From Bacteroidaceae bacterium (lineage in GTDB: Bacteria > Bacteroidota > Bacteroidia > Bacteroidales > Bacteroidaceae), in assembly GCA_017525235.1 (NCBI GenBank), contig JAFXTC010000060.1, forward strand, positions 1 through 64,000: DNA of 64,000 nt, read 5' to 3'. Made by a program: the position numbers and the translations under genes. The notes beneath the pieces are model-generated. The model was not told the DNA's origin. It saw nothing but the letters and a program-made list of their open reading frames with translations, and searched no databases. Positions 25,391 through 34,184 of the stretch are shown here, one piece after another. Numbering within the stretch: the first letter of the stretch is position 1; every line of letters begins with the position of its first letter.

Positions 25391-27153
25391 GTCGCTATTG
25401 TATCTTGGCTGGGTTTCTCGATTTCCAGCTTGTATTTCTTAACTATTTCTATAATCTGCTGCTGAATCTTAGCGGGTGCAACACCTTGCAATGTAGCCAC
25501 CAAATTATATCCGGCCTTACGCAGGATGGGGATGAATTCAGGGGGGATGCCTTTCTCAAGGAACAACTCGTCTTTGTCGCGAGGTGCCTTTACCTCGGGC
25601 TTCATCTGTGGGAATAGCATTACCTCGCCAATCTGGAACTTACCTGTGAGCAGCATTACCAAACGGTCTATGCCGATTCCGATACCAAAGGTAGGAGGCA
25701 TACCATATTGAAGAGCGCGCAGAAAGTCCTGATCAATAATCATTGCCTCATCATCGCCTTTTTCGGAAAGGCGCATCTGTTCTTTGAAACGCTCCTCCTG
25801 ATCAATGGGGTCGTTCAGCTCACTGTAAGCATTTGCCAATTCCTTGCCATTCACCATCAACTCGAAACGCTCTGTCAGGCCAGGCTTCGAGCGGTGCATC
25901 TTGGTCAAGGGTGACATTTCCACAGGATAATCGGTGATGAAAGTGGGTTGTATAAAACTTCCCTCGCATGTCTCGCCAAAAATCTCATCAATGAGTTTAC
26001 CTTTTCCCATAGTCTCGTCTACCTCGATATTCAATTTCTTGGCAACCTCACGAATTTCATCCTCGTTCATCGGGTAGAGATCATACCCCGTCTTCTCTTT
26101 AATGGCATCCAAGATTGGCAGACGACGGAAGGGTGCCTTGAAAGAGATAACCTTACCGTCAATCTCCACCTCAGGTTTGCCGTTTACAGCCGTACAAATC
26201 TGCTCCAGCATCTGCTCTGTGAAGCCCATACCCCAGTTCAAATCCTTGTAGCTGATGTACAGCTCCATGCAGGTAAATTCGGGGTTGTGTGTTTTGTCCA
26301 TACCCTCGTTGCGGAAATTCTTGCCCATCTCGTACACGCCTTCGAATCCACCAACAATCAAGCGCTTCAAATACAGCTCGGTAGCAATGCGCATGTACAT
26401 ATCTTGGTTCAGCGCATTGAAGTGCGTCATGAACGGACGGGCCGTAGCACCGCCAGGGATGTTCTGCAGAATAGGGGTGTCCACTTCAGTATAACCGGCA
26501 TCGTCAAGAATCTTGCGCATGGTACGAATAATTGTGGCACGCTTCAGGAAAGTTTCCTTCACACCTGCATTCACAATCAAGTCAACGTAGCGCTGACGAT
26601 AGCGGAGTTCTGGATCATCAAATGAGTCAAACACATTTCCCTCAGCATCAGTCTTTACAACGGGGAGTGGCTTCAGGCTCTTGCTCAGCACCGTCATCTC
26701 CATTACATGTACGCTAATCTCGCCAGTCTTAGTACGGAAGACATACCCCTTCACGCCGATGAAGTCACCCAAGTCGAGACACTTCTTAAAGACTATGTTG
26801 TAAAGGTCTTTGTTTTCATCGGGACAGATGGCATCGCGTTGCACATATACCTGAATCCGCCCCTTTGAGTCTTGCAATTTGGCAAAGGCAGCCTTGCCCA
26901 TGATGCTTTTGCTCATGATACGGCCGGCCACGCTCACAACGGGGCTGTTCTCAGGTGTTGCTGTCTCGCGCACGTCATTTCCTTCTTCGTCCTTGCCAAT
27001 GACAGGCAGGTCCACAAAGTCTCGAACAATGTCGGTGCTCCATGCTGTTACAGGATATTCTGCAGCAGGATATGGGTTGATGCCTAAGTCGCATAATTGT
27101 TGCAGGTTATTTCTGCGAACGATCTCCTGTTCGCTTAGTTCCAATATGTTCAT
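25378..27153 (-). CDS. lysS: Lysyl-tRNA synthetase, class II
   Basis: Charges tRNA-Lys. The N-terminal OB-fold anticodon domain (VAGRIMSKSIMGKAAFAKLQ, about residues 75-95) is followed by the class II core: motif 2 in GFEGVYEMGKNFRNEGMD, then HNPEFTCMELY, and motif 3 in FGIGIGIDRLVMLLTG. About 591 residues, somewhat longer than E. coli LysS because of a C-terminal extension of about 70 residues (PEFIPILRKAGYN onward), common in Bacteroidales. The start at 27153 (MNILELSEQE) is preferred to the ATG 7 codons upstream. The promoter is about 190 bases upstream. Confidence 0.97.
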   Translation of the reverse strand: MNILELSEQEIVRRNNLQQLCDLGINPYPAAEYPVTAWSTDIVRDFVDLPVIGKDEEGNDVRETATPENSPVVSVAGRIMSKSIMGKAAFAKLQDSKGRIQVYVQRDAICPDENKDLYNIVFKKCLDLGDFIGVKGYVFRTKTGEISVHVMEMTVLSKSLKPLPVVKTDAEGNVFDSFDDPELRYRQRYVDLIVNAGVKETFLKRATIIRTMRKILDDAGYTEVDTPILQNIPGGATARPFMTHFNALNQDMYMRIATELYLKRLIVGGFEGVYEMGKNFRNEGMDKTHNPEFTCMELYISYKDLNWGMGFTEQMLEQICTAVNGKPEVEIDGKVISFKAPFRRLPILDAIKEKTGYDLYPMNEDEIREVAKKLNIEVDETMGKGKLIDEIFGETCEGSFIQPTFITDYPVEMSPLTKMHRSKPGLTERFELMVNGKELANAYSELNDPIDQEERFKEQMRLSEKGDDEAMIIDQDFLRALQYGMPPTFGIGIGIDRLVMLLTGKFQIGEVMLFPQMKPEVKAPRDKDELFLEKGIPPEFIPILRKAGYNLVATLQGVAPAKIQQQIIEIVKKYKLEIEKPSQDTIATWTV

Positions 27154-27163
27154 CTTATTATAT

Positions 27164-27184
27164 TCATTGAACATTGATCATTGA
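27164..27184. repeat. Heptamer array upstream of lysS
   Basis: TCATTGA, ACATTGA, TCATTGA on the plus strand, 11 bases upstream of the lysS start, inside the presumed leader. The rest of the 240-base gap to 27393 contains the lysS promoter, a hairpin, and a GC-richer stretch (about 27225-27260) for which I see no function. Confidence 0.65.
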
Positions 27185-27345
27185 TGGCTGCGATTGAGGA
27201 GAGGAGAGCTAAATTCGCTTAAGCTATCCTGAGCGTGAGCAGGCTCGACCGCAGGTCAACATTAATCATTGCTCTTTATTTTGTTTGTTCTTTAACTTCT
27301 TTAAATTCGAGCGTTAGCATTAACTTAATGTTCGTTAAGCGGATG

Positions 27346-27376
27346 CAAAGGTACAACATTTCTTGCAAATCCCCAA
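27346..27376 (-). promoter_or_regulatory. Promoter of the lysS operon
   Basis: On the minus strand TTG (27374-27376) and TACCTTTG (27346-27353) are 20 bases apart. The TTG lies within the left arm of the hairpin at 27371-27386. Confidence 0.7.
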
Positions 27377-27386
27377 CTTGTTGGGG
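27371..27386 (-). terminator. Hairpin after the C10 protease gene
   Basis: A 6-bp perfect stem (CCCCAA / TTGGGG, loop CTTG) lies 8 bases downstream of the protease stop. No strong T tract follows on the minus strand, so termination may be weak. Confidence 0.45.
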
Positions 27387-27393
27387 TAAAAAG

Positions 27394-29916
27394 TCATTTT
27401 ACCACCTTTTTCCCATCTACAATATAGATTCCTGGTTTACAATGAACATTAACTTTTCGCCCACTCAAGTCATAAATGACGTCAGTTGATCTATCACTTT
27501 TCATTCCTCCATTTTTCATTTCTGTCAGTCCGTCTGTTTCAACTTTGTACAATTTCCCACCAAGGATAACGAAGTCAAAGCGCAGGTCTATGTCATATGC
27601 TCTTATGTAGGTTCCGTTTATTACCAATCCTTTTAAAGGGCTCCATCCTTTGCATCCGGTTTGTTTAGCTGCAATCTTCACGTTATAGAAACCGTCTTTC
27701 AGTTCCTCTGGCAGATTGCCGGAGAAACTTAAATCCCCAGGGTACATTTGGAAATGTGCTATGGGAATCGACCACTTTTGAATATCCCCGAAAGGTGATA
27801 TCAGTCTGTCTGTCTCACTATAAATAGCCATAGAAAACTGTCCCACAAACGATTCTGACCCCATGTTGATAAGGTTTGTAATCTGCATGTCTATGCGCCT
27901 TGTTGCGGGGTCGAAGGCGGTAACCTGCATATCCGTTACCTGTATGTTGGCATAGAATTCAGGTAGTTCTTCTTCTCCTGCCTTATGATAGATAATCTTG
28001 CCATCTTCCAGCCAGAACGGGATATGAAGTTCATTTCCGTAACTGGTGATATTTCCGTTCTCTGTTTTATACCCAGTAACCTTCCCCCATTCTAAATAGC
28101 CGGATTGGTTGGCACTTAGATAAAGGCGGTATTTACCGTCTTCCAGATAGTCTGGCAATTTTCCTTTAAAAGTATATGCGTATGGCGAATATGAGAACTG
28201 TCCCATGTTGGTTAGATTTGCCACATCGCCAATTTGAGTCAATATATTTCCCTCATCGTCGGCGACAGCCATGCGTAGTGTTCCTGTAAAAGCTTTCGTG
28301 GCAAAATTCATGGGCATTGAAGCTCTCAATGAAACAGAAAGGTCTTCCAAATCCTCGCCAACGTTCAAAAGTTCGGTAATCATTACATTGGGAGTATAGC
28401 TTTCAGTTAGCCTAGTTACAGTAAGTGGCAGGGGTGACGGATATGTTACCGCTTCCGTTTTGTTGCTTCCATCTGCCTTGCTCTTGATAACCAGAATGTA
28501 GTTTCCTTCTTCAATGTCGTTGGGTAAAGTTGCTGTAACGGTAATGCTTGTCATTCCGTAGCTAAAGGGCACATTGTAAAGCCTTTGGGTGCTTCCTACC
28601 AGTATTTCCTTTTCTTGCTCGTCCTTTAGATAAATCTCCATCTTGCCTGTGAACGTTTTGTAGCTGTAATTGAAAACGTTTTTCAGGGTTACTGTGAAAT
28701 TATGTGTGACATCAGGGTTTATTCTTGTTGATAAAAGACCTCCTCCTGTCGAAACTATCACTTCATTGGCCTGCCAGAAGTATTCTGCATCCTGCTTTTT
28801 GTTGTCAGGCTGAACGTAAATGATGGCTTCATGGTTTAGAATATAATCATAGTTGCCAGCTTCCAGGGCGCTAAGTTTGTAATAATCATCACAAAAGCCT
28901 TCCCATCCCCAGTTCACATGGTAAAAGGGGTAACCGTCTTCATCGGCCTTGTAACCGTCAATGATAAAAGAATGACCACCCAATGTTGGCGAGTTCGCGG
29001 CATAGATAATGGGACGTTTGTTGTTCAGCTCGTTCACCATCAGTGTCTGCCATTCGTTACTGGTCATGTAGTCTTTGTGAATACTGGCTATGTCTGGGTC
29101 GTACCCAAAGTTGTTTACCAGCGCATTTACTTGGTGTTGGCTATTGGCAGAACTTTCCTTCAGACCAAAATCCATGTTTACTGCTACAGCACAGGCATAG
29201 ACCAGGTCGGCCACAGCTTCACGCTCTCTCTCAGTTGCACCGTTTTTATAGGTACTTCGTATGTCTGGCCAATTGAACTTAAAGAATGAGAGGTTTTCCT
29301 GAATAGGAATCTGGTTGGTTTTTGTAACGTAGTCTACATTGCCAATAGCTGAATCAGGATATTGGTAATAGCACAACGTCTGTGCCGTACTGATGGCCAC
29401 GCATCCTGTTATACAGCGTTTTCCCTCCCATTCAGGACATCTGTTGTTAAAGGGCGTATCCTGTCCCCATTGTGTAATAAGCAGTGGTCCTACTTGTTCC
29501 TGAACGTCCTCAATCTTACGTCTTGCCAGCCTTACGGGCTTTCCGCTTGTCAATGCTTCATATTCACAGGTGTAGTCGTCTAACAGTTCCTTCAGTCCGG
29601 CAGGGATATTATCTGCATCAAAGCCTTTGCTTTGCGAGAAGCCTAGTACGGGCGTCATTCGTTCATCAGAAGAGATAATGGCATAGCCGTCAGTTCCTGC
29701 TTCGCAAACATAGAAGGCATCCTGTTTACAGTTTAGTAATTCTGATGCGGCTATAATCCGATGGGTCTTTACTGCTTTTGCCCTCTTCCCCCATCTTGTT
29801 GGACGGTTCAGAATAGAATCAGCAAGGTGTTGCACATCAGTTATCGTTCGCTGCTGTGCCATGCAGGGTACCAGTCCCAGTAGCCAGCATGTAAGTATAA
29901 GAAAGGTTTTGTTCAT
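27394..29916 (-). CDS. C10 (streptopain/SpeB-type) cysteine protease, probable type IX secretion cargo
   Basis: Secreted cysteine endopeptidase. A signal peptide (about residues 1-20) is followed by a Spi-like propeptide (about 22-135). The peptidase domain has the nucleophile Cys172 in CITGCVAISTAQ and His315 in TLGGHSFIIDGY, with the expected VNWGWEG segment after it. From about residue 380 the protein consists of several immunoglobulin-like beta modules. The tail, with DLSGRKV and PGIYIVDGKKVVK, resembles type IX secretion C-terminal sorting domains. 840 residues, much larger than streptococcal SpeB. The start lies 25 bases after the SPFH stop, so both may share a transcript. Confidence 0.88.
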   Translation of the reverse strand: MNKTFLILTCWLLGLVPCMAQQRTITDVQHLADSILNRPTRWGKRAKAVKTHRIIAASELLNCKQDAFYVCEAGTDGYAIISSDERMTPVLGFSQSKGFDADNIPAGLKELLDDYTCEYEALTSGKPVRLARRKIEDVQEQVGPLLITQWGQDTPFNNRCPEWEGKRCITGCVAISTAQTLCYYQYPDSAIGNVDYVTKTNQIPIQENLSFFKFNWPDIRSTYKNGATEREREAVADLVYACAVAVNMDFGLKESSANSQHQVNALVNNFGYDPDIASIHKDYMTSNEWQTLMVNELNNKRPIIYAANSPTLGGHSFIIDGYKADEDGYPFYHVNWGWEGFCDDYYKLSALEAGNYDYILNHEAIIYVQPDNKKQDAEYFWQANEVIVSTGGGLLSTRINPDVTHNFTVTLKNVFNYSYKTFTGKMEIYLKDEQEKEILVGSTQRLYNVPFSYGMTSITVTATLPNDIEEGNYILVIKSKADGSNKTEAVTYPSPLPLTVTRLTESYTPNVMITELLNVGEDLEDLSVSLRASMPMNFATKAFTGTLRMAVADDEGNILTQIGDVANLTNMGQFSYSPYAYTFKGKLPDYLEDGKYRLYLSANQSGYLEWGKVTGYKTENGNITSYGNELHIPFWLEDGKIIYHKAGEEELPEFYANIQVTDMQVTAFDPATRRIDMQITNLINMGSESFVGQFSMAIYSETDRLISPFGDIQKWSIPIAHFQMYPGDLSFSGNLPEELKDGFYNVKIAAKQTGCKGWSPLKGLVINGTYIRAYDIDLRFDFVILGGKLYKVETDGLTEMKNGGMKSDRSTDVIYDLSGRKVNVHCKPGIYIVDGKKVVK

Positions 29917-29941
29917 TCAGATAATGTAATGCTAAATGTAA

Positions 29942-30904
29942 TTAAACGCTTCCTGAATTGACAATGGGTTGCGCGGGCTCATCGCCACAAAGTACTACTA
30001 GCAGGTTGCTTACCATGGCAGCCTTCTTCTCCTCGTTAAGGTTAACGATGCTTTCTTCCGAAAGTTTGTCAAGTGCCATCTTCACCATGCTGACAGCACC
30101 GTCAACAATCTTCTCACGTGCGGTGATGATGGCTGCAGCCTGTTGTCGACGTAGCATAACAGCGGCAATTTCAGGAGCATAAGCCAGATAGTTGATACGA
30201 GCCTCTGTAACTTCCAGTCCTGCCATAGCCAAGCGTTCGTTCAGTTTGTCTGTCAGCACGTCGTTAATCTCAGCGGCTCCGCTACGCAGGGTTATTACCT
30301 CTTCCTCTTTAGTGTCCTCGTTGTCGTAAGCATACATGCCAGCCACCTCACGGAGAGCAGAGTCGCTCTGAACAGCCACAAACTTCTCAAACTTGTTCAT
30401 ACGGGCTGTAGCGGAGTTGCCTACCTGAGCACCAGCTGTATTTGAAACATCTGTATCAATATCAAAGATAGCCTTGTACGTATCCTTCAGTTTCCAAACA
30501 ACCACCAGACCGATAAGGATGGGGTTACCCGTCTTGTCGTTAACCTTTATGGGCTCGGCATTTAGGTTGCGGGCACGCAGGCTTACATTTTTAACGCTCA
30601 TAAAGGGATTTAGCCAGTAAAAGCCCGTCTTGCGGAAGGTACCCACATATTTACCGAAGAAGGTCATTACCTTAGCCTGGTTGGGTTCCAGCATCGAGAA
30701 GCCGCAGCAGCAGATGATGCTGGCAATCAGCAATAGTATGCACAGGATAATCCAATGTACAAAAGGACGTTCGGCATCACCTTCTACAATACTTTCTATA
30801 AAACAGAAAAAAGTGGCGCACCATAGCAGAATGTCAATGAAGATCATTAGAAAGCCGTTCAGATACCCACCCTTGAATTCAAGTTCTTTGCTCATAGTTT
30901 CCAT
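29942..30904 (-). CDS. SPFH/Band 7 domain membrane protein
   Basis: Two N-terminal hydrophobic segments (FLMIFIDILLWCATFFCF and HWIILCILLLIASIICCC) anchor the protein. They are followed by an SPFH domain (EPNQAKVMTFFGKYVGTF, GFYWLNPF, NPILIGLVVVWKLKD) and a helical region with LRRQQAAAIITAREKIVDGA. Members of this family scaffold membrane microdomains or regulate proteases; the partner here is unknown. The start at 30904 (METMSKELEFKGG) is chosen over 30934; 30895 is equally possible. A -7 element lies at 31051-31058, giving a leader of about 145 bases. Confidence 0.88.
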   Translation of the reverse strand: METMSKELEFKGGYLNGFLMIFIDILLWCATFFCFIESIVEGDAERPFVHWIILCILLLIASIICCCGFSMLEPNQAKVMTFFGKYVGTFRKTGFYWLNPFMSVKNVSLRARNLNAEPIKVNDKTGNPILIGLVVVWKLKDTYKAIFDIDTDVSNTAGAQVGNSATARMNKFEKFVAVQSDSALREVAGMYAYDNEDTKEEEVITLRSGAAEINDVLTDKLNERLAMAGLEVTEARINYLAYAPEIAAVMLRRQQAAAIITAREKIVDGAVSMVKMALDKLSEESIVNLNEEKKAAMVSNLLVVLCGDEPAQPIVNSGSV

Positions 30905-31016
30905 AATATGTTTTTGTGGCTGCCAGAAATTCATTTTGTTTTAACAGGATAACGTAATAACGGTTATATCGAAGGCGGCCAGTCGAAAAACGTTATAAAC
31001 GTCAGTATTTATCTTT

Positions 31017-31058
31017 GCCATCTTTTGGTGATGGCTATGTTATTATTAAACAAAGATA
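31017..31058 (-). promoter_or_regulatory. -7 element for the SPFH gene with leader hairpin
   Basis: TATCTTTG on the minus strand (31051-31058) would start transcription toward the SPFH gene. A 6-bp hairpin GCCATC / GATGGC (31017-31022, 31030-31035) lies just inside the resulting leader. A plus-strand TATCTTTG at 31010-31017 faces it. The rest of the 279-base gap 30905-31183 holds a heptamer array and the next gene's promoter. Confidence 0.45.
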
Positions 31059-31123
31059 TGAAATTAGTTTAACATTCAGCTTCGTTCCCCTTTTCTTTAA
31101 CAATATTTTAACACATATCAACT

Positions 31124-31151
31124 AAAGTCTAAGGTCTAAAGTCTAACGTTT
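31124..31151. repeat. Heptamer array
   Basis: AAAGTCT, AAGGTCT, AAAGTCT, AACGTTT on the plus strand, ending 15 bases before the -7 element of the next gene. Confidence 0.8.
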
Positions 31152-31166
31152 TAAACAAATATTTTG

Positions 31167-31174
31167 TAATTTTG
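31167..31174 (+). promoter_or_regulatory. -7 element abutting the metallopeptidase start
   Basis: TAATTTTG ends 9 bases before the ATG at 31184, implying a leader of only about 3-5 bases. Confidence 0.55.
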
Positions 31175-31183
31175 TACCCGATT

Positions 31184-31747
31184 ATGCAAAAAGACGTTTT
31201 TATAGACGATGCTGAGTTGGGGCGCATCTTTTTGCGTGCTCACAGCAACGCCAGAAGGTTTACCTTCCGTTGCACGCAAGAAGGATTTGTCTGTACGGTT
31301 CCTATGAGGTTTCGGCAGCATGATTTGCTACGTGTCATAGAGGAACTGCGGCCTCGTCTCAAGGTCATGATGGAGCGGGTAATAGCGAATCAGCAGCAAT
31401 GCCTCGCCCCCAAGGATGTGGAGCATCTTCGCAGGCAGGCCAAGCTTATCCTTCCACAGCGTTTGCAAGTCCTCGCCGAAGCCAGAGGCTTGCAGTACCA
31501 GAAGGTTAGCATTCATAAGAGTCGTACCAGATGGGGTAGTTGCAGCAGTAAGGGGAATATCAGTCTTAGTCTCTTTCTTATGCTTGTGCCCAGCCATCTG
31601 CAGGACTATGTTATGCAGCACGAACTTACTCATTTGGTAGAGATGAATCACAGCCCTCGTTTCTGGAAATTGCTTGATGAGGCAACTGGCGGAAAAGCGG
31701 TGCAATACAGAAAAGAAATAAGAAACTTTCACCTTCCTGCCTTCTGA
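31184..31747 (+). CDS. YgjP/WLM-type (DUF45, M48-like) metallopeptidase
   Basis: Predicted cytoplasmic zinc-dependent metallopeptidase. QHELTHLVEMNHSPRFW contains the HExxH zinc motif and a downstream His. SRTRWGSCSSKGNISLS is the conserved Trp-Gly-Ser-Cys-Ser segment of the family. 187 residues, no signal peptide. The start at 31184 (MQKDVFIDD) is chosen over a TTG four codons upstream, which overlaps the -7 element. The EEP gene follows after 10 bases and is probably co-transcribed. The substrate is unknown. Confidence 0.85.
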   Translation: MQKDVFIDDAELGRIFLRAHSNARRFTFRCTQEGFVCTVPMRFRQHDLLRVIEELRPRLKVMMERVIANQQQCLAPKDVEHLRRQAKLILPQRLQVLAEARGLQYQKVSIHKSRTRWGSCSSKGNISLSLFLMLVPSHLQDYVMQHELTHLVEMNHSPRFWKLLDEATGGKAVQYRKEIRNFHLPAF

Positions 31748-31757
31748 ACTACGAAAT

Positions 31758-32726
31758 ATGTTAAAACGTTTTTTTCTTATCCTGCAGTTTCTCTTCTTGT
31801 CAACTTGTGAATTCGTCAACTTGTCAACGATGTGTCTTTCGGCACAAAAAATCATGTGGTACAACGTAGAGAATGTTTTTGACACGCAGCATGATACGTT
31901 GAAGAACGACTTTGATTTTCTTCCTCAGGGAACCTATCATTGGACTCCCTCACGTTACTGGAAGAAACTCGACAATATCTCTCGAGTCATAGCGGCAGTA
32001 GCAGAGCAGGGAGGCTGGCCTATGATGGTGGGTATGTGTGAGGTGGAAAATGATACTGTACTGCGCGACCTCACCTGTCGTGCTCCTTTGCGTGCAGCTC
32101 ATTACCACTATGTTCATCATGAGGGGCCTGATCTTCGTGGTGTGGATTGCTGTCTGCTTTATCAGCCATCACACTTTCGCCTTTTGGGCTCTGAATCGAT
32201 TAGGGTTCCTTCTGTTGAGCAGGGGATGCGTCCAACGCGTGACATCTTGCACGCCTGGGGCCGACTGGTACGCACGGATTCCATGCTGCATGTCTTTGTA
32301 CTTCATTTCCCCAGTCGGGCTGGAGGTAATAAAGCCAGTACAGAAAATAGAATGTTAGCAGCGCAGACTCTCTGCCAAGCGCTTGATAAGTTGCGGGGAC
32401 AGCGCATATTGGTAATGGGCGACTTTAACGCAGAGCCCAAGGATCCTATTTTTCTGCCCATCCAGCAACGCCTTATCAGTCTCATTCCGCAACATCATAA
32501 AGAGCTCAGAAAGGCACAAGGTTCCTATTTCTATCAGGGTCTTTGGGGATATATTGACCACATGCTCATTTCACCCTCTATGCAGTCGTGCTGTGAACCT
32601 CGTGCCCACGTTGTCAGATTTCCTTTTCTGCTCACAGATAAGGGGACGCCTTGGCGCACCTTTCAAGGACCTACCTATAAGGGAGGGTACTCAGATCACC
32701 TTCCTCTTTATATAGAACTGAAATAG
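31758..32726 (+). CDS. Secreted endonuclease/exonuclease/phosphatase (EEP) family protein
   Basis: Metal-dependent phosphodiesterase fold. After a signal-like N-terminus come MWYNVENVFD (first metal Asn), GMCEVEND (catalytic Glu), VLHFPSRAGG, GDFNAEP (Asp and Asn), YIDHMLIS and a terminal GGYSDHLPLYIEL (Asp-His). All the core EEP residues are present. 322 residues. The leader region includes an 8-base direct repeat (CAACTTGT twice, 16 bases apart, about 31802-31825), so the signal peptide is oddly polar after its hydrophobic core. Likely substrate classes are nucleic acid or phosphoester; undecided. Confidence 0.85.
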   Translation: MLKRFFLILQFLFLSTCEFVNLSTMCLSAQKIMWYNVENVFDTQHDTLKNDFDFLPQGTYHWTPSRYWKKLDNISRVIAAVAEQGGWPMMVGMCEVENDTVLRDLTCRAPLRAAHYHYVHHEGPDLRGVDCCLLYQPSHFRLLGSESIRVPSVEQGMRPTRDILHAWGRLVRTDSMLHVFVLHFPSRAGGNKASTENRMLAAQTLCQALDKLRGQRILVMGDFNAEPKDPIFLPIQQRLISLIPQHHKELRKAQGSYFYQGLWGYIDHMLISPSMQSCCEPRAHVVRFPFLLTDKGTPWRTFQGPTYKGGYSDHLPLYIELK

Positions 32727-32793
32727 TAAGATGAAAGCTTCTTTAAAATCAAACCATGAAAGGTGAAACGTGCATGCAAAAAGTGCATGCTGT

Positions 32794-33462
32794 TTATTTT
32801 AGCATCTTTAATATCTGCTTTTCTGAGGCTTCTGGGCAGAAAGCTTGTAGATGTCTGCAGATGCGTTCAAAAGATTCCTCTGGTGTATGGTTGCATTGGC
32901 AGGCTTCCTTTCCGTAGAGTTGTTCTGGGGTGGTAAGTAACGACCATCCCCAGCCGTAATTGCGGCCATGTCGGTCTGTAGGATAGACAAAATCTTCTGT
33001 GACTATGCGCGTTGCCATCTGTAGGCGGGTTATGTAGCTGTCAAACTTACTACGCATCTTAGGCCCGTCAAATCCGCAAGCAGCACGTAGCTCACGGGTG
33101 ATGAGGCTGCCATAGGCAGCCAAAGTCTGTAAAATACAACTTTCAATGTTCCCTTCCATTGGGATGGGGGATATGTTGCGACGATAGTTGCAGAGGTCTG
33201 GCCACCATTCCTTGCTTATAAAACCAGCCTTACCTGCAAAGAATTTACCATAAACGTGTCCGCCTTCTGTGATAATTTCTCCCTTCCATTTCCATAGCGG
33301 CCAGTCCCACCCGCCATCAGGGAAAACAACATAGCGGCACTCCTCGTCTACGATTTCCTCTGCAGAAAAACCTGGTATGCTGCTGTTGAGCAGCGGCAGA
33401 AAGCCTATCTGCTCTATCAGTTCTATCAGTTGTGCGCTATTATATATTTTGGGGGTAATCAT
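32794..33462 (-). CDS. AlkZ-related winged-helix protein
   Basis: 222 residues with no signal or membrane segment. VVFPDGGWDWPLWKWKGEI and a region around ESCILQTLAAYGSLITRELRAACG, which reads like a winged-helix (split here as two adjoining motifs), suggest the AlkZ-like DNA glycosylase group seen in Bacteroidetes. GWGWSLLTTPEQLYG is another conserved-looking stretch. I do not see the Q-x-Q motif of true AlkZ, so activity is uncertain. It lies 14 bases after purN on the same strand. The family call is from memory of similar proteins, not a search. Confidence 0.55.
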   Translation of the reverse strand: MITPKIYNSAQLIELIEQIGFLPLLNSSIPGFSAEEIVDEECRYVVFPDGGWDWPLWKWKGEIITEGGHVYGKFFAGKAGFISKEWWPDLCNYRRNISPIPMEGNIESCILQTLAAYGSLITRELRAACGFDGPKMRSKFDSYITRLQMATRIVTEDFVYPTDRHGRNYGWGWSLLTTPEQLYGKEACQCNHTPEESFERICRHLQAFCPEASEKQILKMLK

Positions 33463-33476
33463 GCTTTATAATCAAG

Positions 33477-34067
33477 CTACTTCTTGTTGTAAAAAATCTG
33501 ATGTAGCACCTCTTCTACCACATGTGGGAAATGTTCCATTTCAAGCAGGTGCTCTTTTTCTGCTATATCTTCTGCCGTATCTTTGGGGGAAAGTGTAACG
33601 CGGTACTGGGCGATGATTTCTCCTGCATCACAAACGGGAGTGACGTAGTGAACGGTCATGCCCGTCTCTGTTTCTCCTGCCGCCTTCACAGCTTCATGTA
33701 CATGATGTCCCCACATGCCTTTTCCACCGTACTTGGGCAGGAGGGCAGGGTGTAGGTTGATAATCTGGCGTGGAAATGCATTCAGCAGGAAGTTGGGAAT
33801 CAGCGGCAGAAAACCTGCCAGAACGATGAAACAGATGTTATACTTGTTCAGCAGAGGAATCAGTATGTCGGGATTATTCAGTTGCTCCTTGGTGACTACA
33901 GCCGTGGGCACGCTCAACTGCTCTGCCCGTACCAGGGCATAAGCATCGGATTTGTTGCTGACTACCAAGGCACAGTTAATCCCATCTGAATGATGAAAAT
34001 AACGAATCAGATTCTCGCAGTTTGTGCCGCTTCCGGACGCAAAGATGGCAATATTAATAGGCTTCAT
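33477..34067 (-). CDS. purN: Phosphoribosylglycinamide formyltransferase
   Basis: Third step of purine synthesis, transferring formyl from 10-formyl-THF to GAR. FASGSGTN binds phosphate. The catalytic Asn-His-Asp set is in IINLHPALLPKYGGKG (Asn, His) and CDAGEIIAQ (Asp). GHHVHEAVKAAGETETG is also conserved. 196 residues, normal length. A TATCTTCG at 34095-34102 (minus), one base off TAnnTTTG, is a plausible -7 element 27 bases upstream. The AlkZ-like gene follows closely. Confidence 0.95.
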   Translation of the reverse strand: MKPINIAIFASGSGTNCENLIRYFHHSDGINCALVVSNKSDAYALVRAEQLSVPTAVVTKEQLNNPDILIPLLNKYNICFIVLAGFLPLIPNFLLNAFPRQIINLHPALLPKYGGKGMWGHHVHEAVKAAGETETGMTVHYVTPVCDAGEIIAQYRVTLSPKDTAEDIAEKEHLLEMEHFPHVVEEVLHQIFYNKK

Positions 34068-34145
34068 TTCCTTTCTTCCTTAGATTAGATGGTGCGAAGA
34101 TATGAAAAAAAAGGCAAGAAAAGGACCTTTTTCAGAAATAAAGTG

Positions 34146-34153
34146 TACTTTTG
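34146..34153 (+). promoter_or_regulatory. -7 element for the GH16 gene
   Basis: TACTTTTG, 31 bases before the ATG at 34185. Confidence 0.6.
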
Positions 34154-34184
34154 TGACATAAAAACCTTTTTAATGGCTATTGTT

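Noticed and set aside
27225-27262. GC-richer stretch between lysS and the C10 gene as a riboswitch or small RNA
   Set aside because: Only short, unconvincing pairings are visible and no known motif is recognised.
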